Assembly: GCA_016296505.1 (NCBI GenBank)
Contig: JAEDJD010000004.1
Span: 1-64,000 of the forward strand
Direction of reading: 5' to 3'
Origin: Oscillospiraceae bacterium
GTDB taxonomy: Bacteria > Bacillota > Clostridia > Oscillospirales > Ruminococcaceae
DNA: 64,000 nt
Shown: positions 45,693 through 54,194 of the stretch, piece by piece
How positions within the stretch are numbered: position 1 is the first letter of the stretch
Layout: the number at the start of each line of letters is the position of its first letter
Translations under genes and position numbers: made by a program
Notes under the pieces: generated by a model
The model's database searches: none
What the model saw: only the letters and a program-made list of their open reading frames with translations
Told to the model about the DNA's origin: nothing

Positions 45693-45772
45693 GTCATTTT
45701 TTGATGGAACCGTATTTTTTGTCATAAAGATTGCGATTTGCACCAAAAGCCGAACTTTTGTCAATCTCACCA

Positions 45773-45801
45773 TTGCGTTTTTTTCCGATATGTGGTATAA
45801 T
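45773..45801 (+). promoter_or_regulatory. Promoter of lepA
   Basis: TTGCGT (45773-45778), 17-bp spacer, TATAAT (45796-45801) with an extended -10 TGG. Confidence 0.75.
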
Positions 45802-45835
45802 AATATGAATATCATCATGAACGGAGGAAACCCCA

Positions 45836-47638
45836 TTGGCAAAACCGAATATACGGAATTTCTGCATTATCGCTCATATCGACCACGGCAAATCCACACT
45901 TGCGGACCGTATCCTTGAAAAGACCTGCGCCGTTGCCACGCGCGATATGGAAGAACAGCTTCTCGATAATATGGATATTGAACGTGAACGCGGCATCACA
46001 ATCAAGGCGCGTGCCGTTGCGCTCGACTATACCGCGCAGAACGGCGAAACCTATCGCTTCAATCTGATTGACACGCCCGGTCACGTTGACTTTAATTATG
46101 AGGTCAGCCGGTCGCTTGCAGCCTGCGAAGGCGCTATTCTCATTGTTGACGCCTCGCAGGGCATCGAGGCGCAGACGCTTGCCAATACCTATCTTGCAGT
46201 TGAAGCCGATCTGGAGCTTTTGCCAGTGATCAATAAGATCGACCTGCCCTCTGCCGAGCCGGAACGCGTTGCAGAAGAAGTCGAAAATATTATCGGTATC
46301 CCCTGCCTCAACGCACCTCGCGTCTCTGCGAAAATGGGTACAAATATCGAGGAAGTGCTGGAACGCATTGTCACGGATATTCCCGCGCCGCAGGGCGATG
46401 AAAACGCCCCCCTTCAGGCATTGATCTTCGACAGTTATTACGATTCCTACAAAGGCGTTATCATCTATGTTCGTATCAAGCAGGGCACAGTCAAAATTGG
46501 AGACCGCATCCGGCTCATGGCAACCGGCGCGGAATTTTCCATCGTGGAAGCTGGCGTTATGAGCGCGACAGAGCATATCAACCGCGGCGTTCTGACCGCC
46601 GGCGAAGTCGGTTATCTGACCGCCTCGATCAAGAGCATCGGCGATACGCAGGTCGGCGATACCATTACGCTTGCGAATAACCCCTGCGCGGAACCGCTCG
46701 CTGGATACCGCAAGGTTAGCCCGATGGTTTTCTCCGGTATCTATCCGGCAGACGGCGCGCATTACAACGATCTGCGCGAAGCGCTCGAAAAACTACAGCT
46801 CAATGACGCCGCCCTCACTTTTGAGCCGGAAACGTCAATCGCACTCGGCTTCGGATTCCGCTGCGGCTTCCTCGGTCTGCTGCATATGGAAATCATTCAG
46901 GAGCGGCTTGAACGCGAATACGATCTGGATCTCGTTACGACTGCGCCATCGGTTATCTACCGCGTCACACTGACAAACGGCGAAGTCATTATGATTGATA
47001 ATCCGTCCAATTACCCAAATCCTGCCAATATTGCAGACGCAGAAGAACCCATCGTCAAGGCGTCCATCCTTGCTCCGAAGGAATATGTCGGCGGCATTAT
47101 GGACCTCTGTCAGGAGCGCCGCGGCGTATTCAAGGATATGCAGTATCTCGATGATGTACGCGTGGAAATGCACTACGTTCTGCCGCTCAATGAAATCATC
47201 TACGATTTTTTTGACGCGCTCAAATCGCGTACCAGAGGCTATGCTTCCCTCGACTATGAACTAGACGGCTATGTGTCCTCAAAGCTGGTCAAGCTTGATT
47301 TCATGCTCAACGGCGAGATTGTCGATGCGCTTTCGTTCATTGTACATGATACCAAGGCGTATCCGCGCGCCAGAAAGATTGCTGAAAAACTTAAGGAGAA
47401 TATTCCGCGTCAGCTCTTCGAGGTTCCGATTCAGGCAGCCATCGGCGGTAAAATCATCGCCAGAGAAACCGTTAAGGCGCTGCGCAAGGACGTACTTGCA
47501 AAGTGCTACGGCGGCGATATCACTAGAAAAAAGAAACTTCTCGAAAAGCAGAAGGAAGGTAAAAAGCGGATGCGGCAGCTTGGCTCCGTCGAGGTTCCAA
47601 GCGAAGCGTTCATGGCAGTCCTGAAATTTGATGAATAA
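45836..47638 (+). CDS. lepA: Elongation factor 4 (LepA)
   Basis: A 600-residue ribosome GTPase. It starts at TTG 45836; the ribosome site GGAGG lies 9 bases ahead and the N-terminus MAKPNIRNFCIIAHIDHGKS matches the family with no upstream in-frame ATG. G1 is AHIDHGKS (13-20), G3 'DTPGHVDF', G4 NKID. The C-terminal unique LepA domain ends 'KKLLEKQKEGKKRMRQLGSV'. It is the first gene of a lepA-zinc-ribbon-hemW set, a common order in Firmicutes for lepA-hemW. Confidence 0.98.
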   Translation: MAKPNIRNFCIIAHIDHGKSTLADRILEKTCAVATRDMEEQLLDNMDIERERGITIKARAVALDYTAQNGETYRFNLIDTPGHVDFNYEVSRSLAACEGAILIVDASQGIEAQTLANTYLAVEADLELLPVINKIDLPSAEPERVAEEVENIIGIPCLNAPRVSAKMGTNIEEVLERIVTDIPAPQGDENAPLQALIFDSYYDSYKGVIIYVRIKQGTVKIGDRIRLMATGAEFSIVEAGVMSATEHINRGVLTAGEVGYLTASIKSIGDTQVGDTITLANNPCAEPLAGYRKVSPMVFSGIYPADGAHYNDLREALEKLQLNDAALTFEPETSIALGFGFRCGFLGLLHMEIIQERLEREYDLDLVTTAPSVIYRVTLTNGEVIMIDNPSNYPNPANIADAEEPIVKASILAPKEYVGGIMDLCQERRGVFKDMQYLDDVRVEMHYVLPLNEIIYDFFDALKSRTRGYASLDYELDGYVSSKLVKLDFMLNGEIVDALSFIVHDTKAYPRARKIAEKLKENIPRQLFEVPIQAAIGGKIIARETVKALRKDVLAKCYGGDITRKKKLLEKQKEGKKRMRQLGSVEVPSEAFMAVLKFDE

Positions 47639-47659
47639 CCCAAATACGGAGGCGTCCAT

Positions 47660-47974
47660 ATGAAACATATTTGTCCGCACTGCGGCAAAAAAAGCTTTAC
47701 ATCCCTGATGAAAGCACGCTGCGGCGGCATGAGCAGCGCCGGTAAACCCTGTCCTGAATGCGGCGTTCGCTGCGTCAACGGCAAAGCGTCGCTGCTCGTC
47801 AATTCCGTGCTGCGGCTCGCGGCGTTCATCATGATTATCTATATCTATTTTGTCCATGAAAATCTGATGCAGGTATTCTGGTTCGGCGTTGTACCGCTGA
47901 TTCTATCGTATGTAATCGGTTTCCTGTTCGATATGTTCTTCGGCAAGCTGATCGAGGCAATCAAGCGGCAATGA
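47660..47974 (+). CDS. Zinc-ribbon membrane protein, unknown
   Basis: A 104-residue protein with an N-terminal pair of CxxC knuckles (Cys5-Cys8 and Cys31-Cys34, with Cys21 and Cys38 nearby) and two predicted membrane spans (about 45-66 and 70-92). The ribosome site is GGAGG. Its last codons overlap the hemW ATG by 4 bases. The combination of a zinc knuckle with a membrane hairpin is frequent in small Firmicutes proteins of unknown function. Placement between lepA and hemW may be chance. Confidence 0.8.
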   Translation: MKHICPHCGKKSFTSLMKARCGGMSSAGKPCPECGVRCVNGKASLLVNSVLRLAAFIMIIYIYFVHENLMQVFWFGVVPLILSYVIGFLFDMFFGKLIEAIKRQ

Positions 47975-49062
47975 GCGCAGGCATCTATATTCATGTGCCG
48001 TTCTGCGCTGTCAAATGTCCCTACTGCGATTTTTATTCCGTGCGGTATTCCCGTGAAACTGCTGCGCGCTATGCGGACGCAGTCTGTCGGAATCTCCATG
48101 CGCTGCCTAGCGGATTATCCGCAGATACGGTATATTTTGGCGGCGGTACGCCCTCTCTGCTACCTGCCGAGACCATCCGCCGCTTTCTGGACGCAATCCG
48201 GCAGCGCTGTCAGCTTGCTGCGAACGCCGAAATCACCCTCGAAGCAAATCCTCTGACGGCTACTGCGGAAAAGCTCGCAGAATGGCGCAATTCCGGCGTC
48301 AATCGGCTCTCGCTTGGAATCCAGTCCTTTGATGAGAATATATTGCATATCCTCGGCAGAAAGCATTCGCCGGCGCAAGGCATACAAGCTGTCCGGCGCG
48401 CCGCGGAGGCTGGTTTCTCCAATTTGTCCATCGACCTGATGCTCGGTCTGATAGAACATACGGAAACGCTTTGGCAGCAGGAACTGGAAACTGCCGCTGC
48501 ACTCCCCGTTTCACATATTTCCGCATATATGCTGAAAATTGAGGAGCATACCCCATTCGGACTGTGTCCGCCTGATCTGCTCGACGACGATTCTCTTGCC
48601 GACCGCTATATGCAGATGCACGATACGCTGGCAGCACGCGGATTTATTCACTATGAGATATCGAATTTTGCACGCAGAACGGATTCCATGTCCGCGCATA
48701 ACTGTAAATATTGGCGGCTCGAACCGTATTATGGCATCGGACCGGCTGCGCATTCCTGTCACCATGGTATGCGGTATGCGGTCAATCGGGATTTGGAACG
48801 CTTCTGCGCCGCGTCGGTTCAGCAGGAAATCGTCACAGAACCAAATGCAGAAAGCGAATCCGAACGCGTTATGCTCGGACTGCGTCTTGCCGAGGGAATA
48901 CGGCTCGACAGCGTTCCGCAGAGTCGGGAGCGATTGCTGCGCAAAGCCAAGCCGCTTATCCCGATGTATCTGCAAACTGATGGCAATTCGCTTCGTATGA
49001 CGCCGCAGGGCTGGCTCGTTTCCAATACAGTGCTCGTACATCTGGACACAGCATTCAAATGA
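47971..49062 (+). CDS. hemW: HemW-like radical SAM protein
   Basis: A 363-residue radical SAM protein with the cluster CAVKCPYC (Cys12, Cys16, Cys19). 'TVYFGGGTPSLLP' and 'RLSLGIQSFDENILHILGRKH' in part are typical of HemW, and 'HNCKYWRLEPYYGIGPAAHS' in part follows. HemW binds heme and is thought to deliver it to respiratory proteins; it was once annotated as an oxygen-independent coproporphyrinogen oxidase, which the second Cys of its motif spacing argues against. Translation is coupled to the preceding gene. A terminator follows 8 bases after the stop. Confidence 0.93.
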   Translation: MSAGIYIHVPFCAVKCPYCDFYSVRYSRETAARYADAVCRNLHALPSGLSADTVYFGGGTPSLLPAETIRRFLDAIRQRCQLAANAEITLEANPLTATAEKLAEWRNSGVNRLSLGIQSFDENILHILGRKHSPAQGIQAVRRAAEAGFSNLSIDLMLGLIEHTETLWQQELETAAALPVSHISAYMLKIEEHTPFGLCPPDLLDDDSLADRYMQMHDTLAARGFIHYEISNFARRTDSMSAHNCKYWRLEPYYGIGPAAHSCHHGMRYAVNRDLERFCAASVQQEIVTEPNAESESERVMLGLRLAEGIRLDSVPQSRERLLRKAKPLIPMYLQTDGNSLRMTPQGWLVSNTVLVHLDTAFK

Positions 49063-49070
49063 ATCCAAAC

Positions 49071-49106
49071 AAAAAGGTAAGCCGCAAATCCATACGGCTT
49101 ACCTTT
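49071..49106. terminator. Bidirectional terminator between hemW and the glycosylase gene
   Basis: AAAAGGTAAGCCG/CGGCTTACCTTTT stem with a 10-base loop and T tract. Confidence 0.9.
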
Positions 49107-49108
49107 TT

Positions 49109-49594
49109 TCATATATGAATCTGTGCTTTCCAAGCTGCAATCAGCCGTTCAAGACTCCATGCCGCATTTGCAGGAGAGGTCGATGGCAGCCGCACAGCCT
49201 CCCTGCATAACAACGGCTTCTGAAATTTGTCATAATACTTCGCAGCAGTTCCACCGTTGACATAAATCCATCGGATTTTCGCTGTCTCGAAAATCGGCGT
49301 CAGATCATTCGGCACGACATTCCGGATGCTGCTGTCAGAACTACCCGTGATCTCACAGGACGCGATCACATCCCAGAGTGCGATATGATTTTGCAGCAGA
49401 AACGCGCGTTTTTCCTCGATCGTTACCGGTACTTCCACGCCGAATACGGCTGCTGTCACGCGCCAGAAGCGGTTTTGCGGATGCCCGTAGAAGAATTGCT
49501 GCTCGCGCGATTTCACCGACGGAAAACTCCCCAGAATCAATATCTCCGAATGCGCGTCATAGAGCGGCGGAAACGGGTGCTGAATTGCTGACAT
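49109..49594 (-). CDS. DNA-deoxyinosine glycosylase-like, UDG superfamily
   Basis: A 161-residue protein. The ATG at 49594 follows GAAAGGATG. 'LILGSFPSVKSREQQFFYGH' and 'HPQNRFWRV' mark the UDG fold, and 'ALWDVIASCEITGSSDSSIR' in part matches the hypoxanthine-DNA glycosylase family (UDG family 6). It would remove hypoxanthine, the deamination product of adenine, to start base-excision repair. The C-terminal 'LPSTSPANA' forms part of the DNA-contact loop. It follows the anti-sigma gene by about 50 bases and may be co-transcribed. Confidence 0.88.
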   Translation of the reverse strand: MSAIQHPFPPLYDAHSEILILGSFPSVKSREQQFFYGHPQNRFWRVTAAVFGVEVPVTIEEKRAFLLQNHIALWDVIASCEITGSSDSSIRNVVPNDLTPIFETAKIRWIYVNGGTAAKYYDKFQKPLLCREAVRLPSTSPANAAWSLERLIAAWKAQIHI

Positions 49595-49646
49595 GGTACC
49601 ACATCCTTTCGCATCTATGATAGCACAAATCCGAAAAAAATGCAAC

Positions 49647-50783
49647 TTATTCGAGCGTAATCACTGCATCGCCTTTCTCGAAACCAATCTGCACCGCTTC
49701 TGCCGGAGTGATCGCATCCCAGAAATAGGTGCAGAATGTCGCATGAGGCGGCGGCAGTTCCTCGCCACGTTCCTGCAAAATCGCAAGTCCCTCATCTGTA
49801 TAATTGTTTGTATTGTAATTGCCGGTGTTCCAGTGCGAATCATCCTGACTATGAACCGTTCCGTCACGCATCGTCAACAACAGGCGCACAGGACTGACTG
49901 CCTCGAAATTCTGCGCAATTTCCAGATCGTCATACGACCAGAGATACAGCCCGAACGGTGTCACGCGGATCTGTCCGAAGCGGTCATCTGTCCGCTCGCG
50001 CATGAGGAGATTCTGCTCAGCTTTGATCTGAAAATCAGTATTGAACACGATACGGTGCGGATTTCTGTGGTTTGTATATTCGCGCGTTTCCTCATCAAAA
50101 TCATAGTATTCATCGCGCAGCTCCAGTTGTGTAATTGTCAGTGTATAGGGGACAGGCGTATCAAGATGCTGCGGCATTCCGCCGGGTTCGGTTCTTCTGT
50201 CTCCGACCGGACGAAGCAGCCATTGTGCGCGGTAAATATGCGGATCGGCAGTCGGCGTCAGAGCGCCCTGACAGGTGATCGCACCGTTTTTGCTGCCGCG
50301 CAGGATTACCTCGCCCGTTTCGGTATCCGTCCAGACCGCTTCGCAATATCCGCCAAAATATGGATACTGCCAGTCAAAATCATCGGGAACTTTCAGCTCG
50401 GCAAATGCCATGCCGGTCACGCCGTCTGTTGCATATGACGAAAGCGTCAGTGTATAACCGTCCTGTTCAACGGTCTGCGGATCTGTCACGAGAATCTCGC
50501 TGAGCGCCTCCAGATTGCGGTCGATTTCGGATTCAGGCTTGAAAGACTGAAATTCGTAGGTATCCCGCCAGTCCGGACGGTCAGCGAATGACTGCATCAC
50601 GGGGATCACTGTACAAACCGTCAGCAGCACAACCGAGCAGACAAATGCGATCCGGAACCGCCGCCGCAGTTTGGGCTGCGGCTTCATGCTGCCGAGCACC
50701 TGCTTTGTGCATCTGCGGATACGATATTTTTTGGCAGCAGAATTTTGTTGGAGTTCTGCAAGATAATCATAAAAATTGTTCAT
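49647..50783 (-). CDS. Probable anti-sigma factor, membrane protein
   Basis: A 378-residue protein. The cytoplasmic N-terminus (1-42) would bind the sigma factor; one membrane span lies at about 43-66; the remainder (about 67-378) is outside. The outer part contains 'DGYTLTLSSYATDGVTGMAF', the pattern I associate with the DUF4179 class of anti-sigma proteins. Its ATG overlaps the sigma stop by 4 bases (ATGA), the classical sigma/anti-sigma arrangement. The signal sensed is unknown. No protease partner is encoded nearby. Confidence 0.8.
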   Translation of the reverse strand: MNNFYDYLAELQQNSAAKKYRIRRCTKQVLGSMKPQPKLRRRFRIAFVCSVVLLTVCTVIPVMQSFADRPDWRDTYEFQSFKPESEIDRNLEALSEILVTDPQTVEQDGYTLTLSSYATDGVTGMAFAELKVPDDFDWQYPYFGGYCEAVWTDTETGEVILRGSKNGAITCQGALTPTADPHIYRAQWLLRPVGDRRTEPGGMPQHLDTPVPYTLTITQLELRDEYYDFDEETREYTNHRNPHRIVFNTDFQIKAEQNLLMRERTDDRFGQIRVTPFGLYLWSYDDLEIAQNFEAVSPVRLLLTMRDGTVHSQDDSHWNTGNYNTNNYTDEGLAILQERGEELPPPHATFCTYFWDAITPAEAVQIGFEKGDAVITLE

Positions 50784-51313
50784 TCAGCATCCTCCTTCAG
50801 AATTTTGCGCAGGCGCTGCTTGGAGCGATAGAGGATATTGTCGATCTTTTTGACCGGCATCCCGAAGCGCTTGCCAAGCGACGCCATGCTCTCCAGATAA
50901 TAATACTTTCGGACAAAAATCTCGCGGTCTGGCTCTTTGAGCCGCATCACCGCGGATTGGAGTGCCTCGGCGTCGGCTCTGCGGTCAAGCTCTGCAATGA
51001 AATCCGCGTCCGCCTGCTCCGGCAGTTTCTCGCTTCGCTGCGCGGCGGCGCGATTCTTCCGGTAAACCGAAAGCGCGCGATTCCTCGCAATCATACAAAG
51101 ATATGCTCGTAGATGCGCAGGATTCTGCATTGTATCAAGCGTCTGCCAGAGTCGCAGAAAGCTCTCGTTGACGCACTCCTCGGCATCCTCCGGCGCGTGC
51201 GGCAGAATTCCTTTGCAGATCGCTGCAACAAGTGCGTAATACTGCGCAATGTACTCCCGCATACCAAGTTCCGGATCGGTTTGTAATAGCTGATACAGTT
51301 CGCTGTCCTTCAA
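50780..51313 (-). CDS. ECF-type RNA polymerase sigma factor
   Basis: A 177-residue sigma factor with region 2 ('ECVNESFLRLWQTLDTMQNP', 'LRAYLCMIARNRALSVYRK') and region 4 ('LKEPDREIFVRKYYYLESMA', 'SLGKRFGMPVKKIDNILYRS'). The start is TTG at 51313, chosen because AAAGGAGGG lies 7 bases ahead; the nearby ATG leads to an immediate stop. It is paired with the anti-sigma gene. A consensus cre-like palindrome lies 24 bases upstream. Confidence 0.9.
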   Translation of the reverse strand: MKDSELYQLLQTDPELGMREYIAQYYALVAAICKGILPHAPEDAEECVNESFLRLWQTLDTMQNPAHLRAYLCMIARNRALSVYRKNRAAAQRSEKLPEQADADFIAELDRRADAEALQSAVMRLKEPDREIFVRKYYYLESMASLGKRFGMPVKKIDNILYRSKQRLRKILKEDAE

Positions 51314-51336
51314 AGCATTCCCTCCTTTCGGGCATC

Positions 51337-51350
51337 TGAAAGCGCTTTCA
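51337..51350. promoter_or_regulatory. cre-like operator upstream of the sigma gene
   Basis: The perfect palindrome TGAAAGCGCTTTCA fits the CcpA/LacI-family consensus TGWAANCGNTNWCA at every fixed position. It lies 24 bases before the sigma start, where it could block transcription. Confidence 0.65.
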
Positions 51351-51392
51351 TATAATAAGACGCAATCGGTCGCCGGATTCCTCATATGCAGC

Positions 51393-51427
51393 AAAAAGAG
51401 TGCAGTATTTTACAACTGCACTCTTTT
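51393..51427. terminator. Terminator hairpin, left copy of a twin
   Basis: AAAAGAGTGCAG/CTGCACTCTTTT stem with T-rich ends both ways. It nearly repeats the hairpin at 51684-51713. Confidence 0.8.
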
Positions 51428-51439
51428 CAGCTTGTAGAT

Positions 51440-51683
51440 AAAGTCCTCTGTTCTGATTTAGAATCACACAAGAGAGGTATAGAGATCAATAATGGGGCAC
51501 TTCCCCCAAACCCCTATCTTCCCGAAATAGAACGCAAAATGTGGAGTTTCGCACTCTGCGGAGTGCGACTTAGGGCGCTGCCCTAAGAGCGCTGCCCTAA
51601 GAACCCGCGAGCTTTTGAAAAAGCTCGACCAATACTTTTATTTCACCTTCGGTGTGCGCACCCGTAAGTTTCTCAACAGACTG
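51440..51683. repeat. Palindrome-rich intergenic repeat element
   Basis: A non-coding stretch rich in short palindromes and tandem copies: GGGCACTTCCCCC, TTCGCACTCTGCGGAGTGCGA, the unit GCGCTGCCCTAAGA twice in tandem, and GAGCTTTTGAAAAAGCTC. It is bracketed by two nearly identical terminator hairpins. The pattern recalls intergenic repeats common in Ruminococcus-like genomes, from memory. No coding frame of substance was found in it. Confidence 0.65.
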
Positions 51684-51713
51684 AAAAGAGTGCATTTACA
51701 TCTGCACTCTTTT
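51684..51713. terminator. Terminator hairpin, right copy of a twin
   Basis: AAAAGAGTGCA/TGCACTCTTTT stem with 8-base loop. It ends leftward transcription of the AraC-type regulator 60 bases past its stop. Confidence 0.85.
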
Positions 51714-51772
51714 CCCGTTCCATATAAAATATAAAGCACGCTGATTGGTTGCGCGTATCAAACTATGCCGCC

Positions 51773-54007
51773 TCAGTCTTCGGTCTGCCGCTTACGCTTA
51801 CGATATTCCGTCGGGGTGATACCGACAATCTTCTTGAACTGGTGCATAAAGTGGACATAATTGCTGTAGCCGCTCTGATCGGCGATATAGGCAATGCTAT
51901 AATCGGTGCTCGAAAGCAACCGCTTGGAAAGCTCAATACGACTGTTAATGACGTCCTGCGTAAAGCTGATGCCAAAGCAGCGCGTATACAACTTCTGGAA
52001 ATATCCGCGGCTGAGTATCAAATCGCGACACATCGCGTCAATGCTCCAATCCTCCTGCGGATCGCTGTAGATTCGTTCGCGCAGATTGACAAATTCACGA
52101 TAATACGGCGACGCTTTTTCATTCTGCTTGGTCGCACGGCTTTCCTCGATCCGCGCCGTAACCATTGCCGTAATTTCCTCCAGCGTAGTATTCGGCGTGA
52201 TATAATCGCAGAAATAACCAAAACTCGCGGAAAGCTTATAGGGCTTCAGGGAACTTTGGTTATAATGCTCCAGATAGCCTGAAATCGCATACATCATACG
52301 CTGGCAAGCGTCTTCCTCATAATCCTGATAGCCGATGATTGAAAATTCCGCGTCCTCAATCCGCGCACAGCGTTCGTAGGTCGTGCAGCTATTGTTCATC
52401 GCATTCGCAAGCACGGTCACGGCACTGTCTCCCTCGGAATGGCCATATGTTTCATTGACCTGCCGCAGCGAGTCGAAGCTGGCATAGAGCAATAAAAATC
52501 TACGGTGCTCATTCTTCGCCGCTTCAAAGCATTCGCGCGAAAATTTCCGATAGCCTTCGTAATTATACAATCCCGTCAGCGAGTCGCGAATCGAAGAAAG
52601 ATAGATGCGGTTGTTGAAGCGTTTGAGATATGTCTGCATCCGGACAAATTCCAGCGCAATATTCACGACTGAAATCCATTCGCAATAAATCGGATCATAG
52701 GTATCGAGCCGCGAACCGAAGCTCAGCGCAGAGATACCGAATATCCGGTCGTTATGGTGCAGCGGCGAGAAGAAATAACAGGCTGGCTTATCGCGTTCTT
52801 CATGCAAACGCGGCAGCATTTTCGTCGTCTGAAACGGCTTTGTGACAACGCCGCCTCCCGGCTCGTCAAAGAGCTTGAGCAGCATATGCTTCGGGAATCC
52901 TTCTCTGCGGTATTCGGCAGGATTCTCCAATGCGCCGCCGCCCTCCCAGTCTTCGCAGAGGCAGAGATAATATTCCTGCACATCGCGTATCAGATAAATA
53001 TGCTCACGAATCGTCGCCATACATTCATCCAGCGTCTGCTTACTCGTCAGACGGCTGCTCATATTGCTTGTCCGGAACATTGTGCGGAAGTTCTCCAGCG
53101 TTTCCTCGACGCGAATCTGATGCTTGAGATAATCCACATCTACGCCGCAGGCACAGCTATCGCCCGTAATCACTTCGATACGTTCCGGCTCTATCAGTTT
53201 GCAATCCTCGCCGGTCATCATCTGATATAGCCTTGCAACGCCCTGCGCGCCAAGCAGAAAATTCTTACGGACATAACTTGTCAGCGGAATCATGCTGCGC
53301 GTTTCGGTCAGAGAGGCGTCATAGCCGGTTATCATGACGTCCTCTGGAATCCGGATGCCGTTTCCGATCAGACCATGACAAAGCGCCATTGCCATCGGAT
53401 CGTTTCCGCATACAACACCCTGCGGCAGCTTCCGCTTGCCGTCAATAAACTCCTGCGCCAGTGCTTTAGCCGCGTCATGCCAATAATCGCCATAGAGAAT
53501 CATATCGTCGGTGACGGGCAGATGCGCCGCCTCCATGGCGTCCCGAAAACCGAGCGCACGCTGCTCCGCAGTATAATGTCCGCGCGTACCCGTCAGGCAA
53601 AGCAGATCGGTCAGACCATGCTTCTGAATCAGATGCGACGTGATCGCTGCAAAGCCGCTGCGGTCATCCATCATCAAATACGGGAACGGGCTTGTATCAT
53701 TATCCAGCACAAGCACCGGCATTTTCTGCTCTTGCAGCATCGCGTCCAGTACGAGCTTCTCCTCCTCGCAGTGGAACGAATCGCGCAAATAAAGGATGCC
53801 GTCGAACGATGGCAGATTCATATATTGAAACAGATTGAATTCTGCTTTTTGATAAGGCGTCATTTCCGAATTGTTCGTGATGCACGAAAACACCGCAATA
53901 TCCATATCTAATGCAAATGCCTGCGCGGAAATGCCCTTAATCAGTCTCCGCTGCATAAGCTGCTCTGTCTCACAGACGATCACGCCGATCAAAAGTCGCT
54001 TGGCCAT
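51773..54007 (-). CDS. Regulator with binding-protein, GGDEF-like and AraC domains
   Basis: A 744-residue protein. The ATG at 54007 follows AAAGGAG; an earlier ATG at 54025 lies before that site. Residues about 1-290 are a LacI/RbsB-like ligand-binding fold ('RLLIGVIVCETEQLMQRRLI', 'DGILYLRDSF', 'GVVCGNDPMAMALCHGLIGN'). A middle segment (about 300-480) may be GAF-like. Residues about 490-635 follow the GGDEF fold ('IRDSLTGLYNYEGYRKF') but the active motif is replaced by EDAEF, so no cyclase activity is expected. Residues about 645-744 are an AraC-type double helix-turn-helix ('SIDAMCRDLILSRGYFQKLY', 'YSIAYIADQSGYSNYVHF'). It is probably a cytoplasmic sugar-responsive regulator; target genes are unknown. 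Confidence 0.87.
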   Translation of the reverse strand: MAKRLLIGVIVCETEQLMQRRLIKGISAQAFALDMDIAVFSCITNNSEMTPYQKAEFNLFQYMNLPSFDGILYLRDSFHCEEEKLVLDAMLQEQKMPVLVLDNDTSPFPYLMMDDRSGFAAITSHLIQKHGLTDLLCLTGTRGHYTAEQRALGFRDAMEAAHLPVTDDMILYGDYWHDAAKALAQEFIDGKRKLPQGVVCGNDPMAMALCHGLIGNGIRIPEDVMITGYDASLTETRSMIPLTSYVRKNFLLGAQGVARLYQMMTGEDCKLIEPERIEVITGDSCACGVDVDYLKHQIRVEETLENFRTMFRTSNMSSRLTSKQTLDECMATIREHIYLIRDVQEYYLCLCEDWEGGGALENPAEYRREGFPKHMLLKLFDEPGGGVVTKPFQTTKMLPRLHEERDKPACYFFSPLHHNDRIFGISALSFGSRLDTYDPIYCEWISVVNIALEFVRMQTYLKRFNNRIYLSSIRDSLTGLYNYEGYRKFSRECFEAAKNEHRRFLLLYASFDSLRQVNETYGHSEGDSAVTVLANAMNNSCTTYERCARIEDAEFSIIGYQDYEEDACQRMMYAISGYLEHYNQSSLKPYKLSASFGYFCDYITPNTTLEEITAMVTARIEESRATKQNEKASPYYREFVNLRERIYSDPQEDWSIDAMCRDLILSRGYFQKLYTRCFGISFTQDVINSRIELSKRLLSSTDYSIAYIADQSGYSNYVHFMHQFKKIVGITPTEYRKRKRQTED

Positions 54008-54049
54008 GGGTTTCTCCTTTCGCACATCATGAAGTTACAATTTATCAAT

Positions 54050-54078
54050 AGTATAGCACAAAAAGTCAGTAGTGTCAA
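54050..54078 (-). promoter_or_regulatory. Promoter of the AraC-type regulator gene
   Basis: Minus-strand TTGACA (54078-54073), 17-bp spacer, TATACT (54055-54050). Confidence 0.87.
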
Positions 54079-54134
54079 GAGGATAGCGAAAATATGAACA
54101 AAAAATCATTCCAAATCGCGCAGTAAATGATGAC

Positions 54135-54180
54135 GCAAAAATACATCCCGACCGGCATTCCTAATACCGATCGGGATGTA
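54135..54180 (-). terminator. Terminator after thrH
   Basis: ACATCCCGATCGG/CCGGTCGGGATGT stem (one wobble) followed on the minus strand by TATTTTTG. Confidence 0.88.
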
Positions 54181-54194
54181 AAATCATTCGTCTA

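Noticed and set aside
45604..45700. T-box leader before proS
   Set aside because: The leader is under 100 bases and has no T-box motif, too short for a T-box element.
51440..51683. CRISPR array
   Set aside because: Only one tandem pair of a 14-base unit, with no regular spacers.
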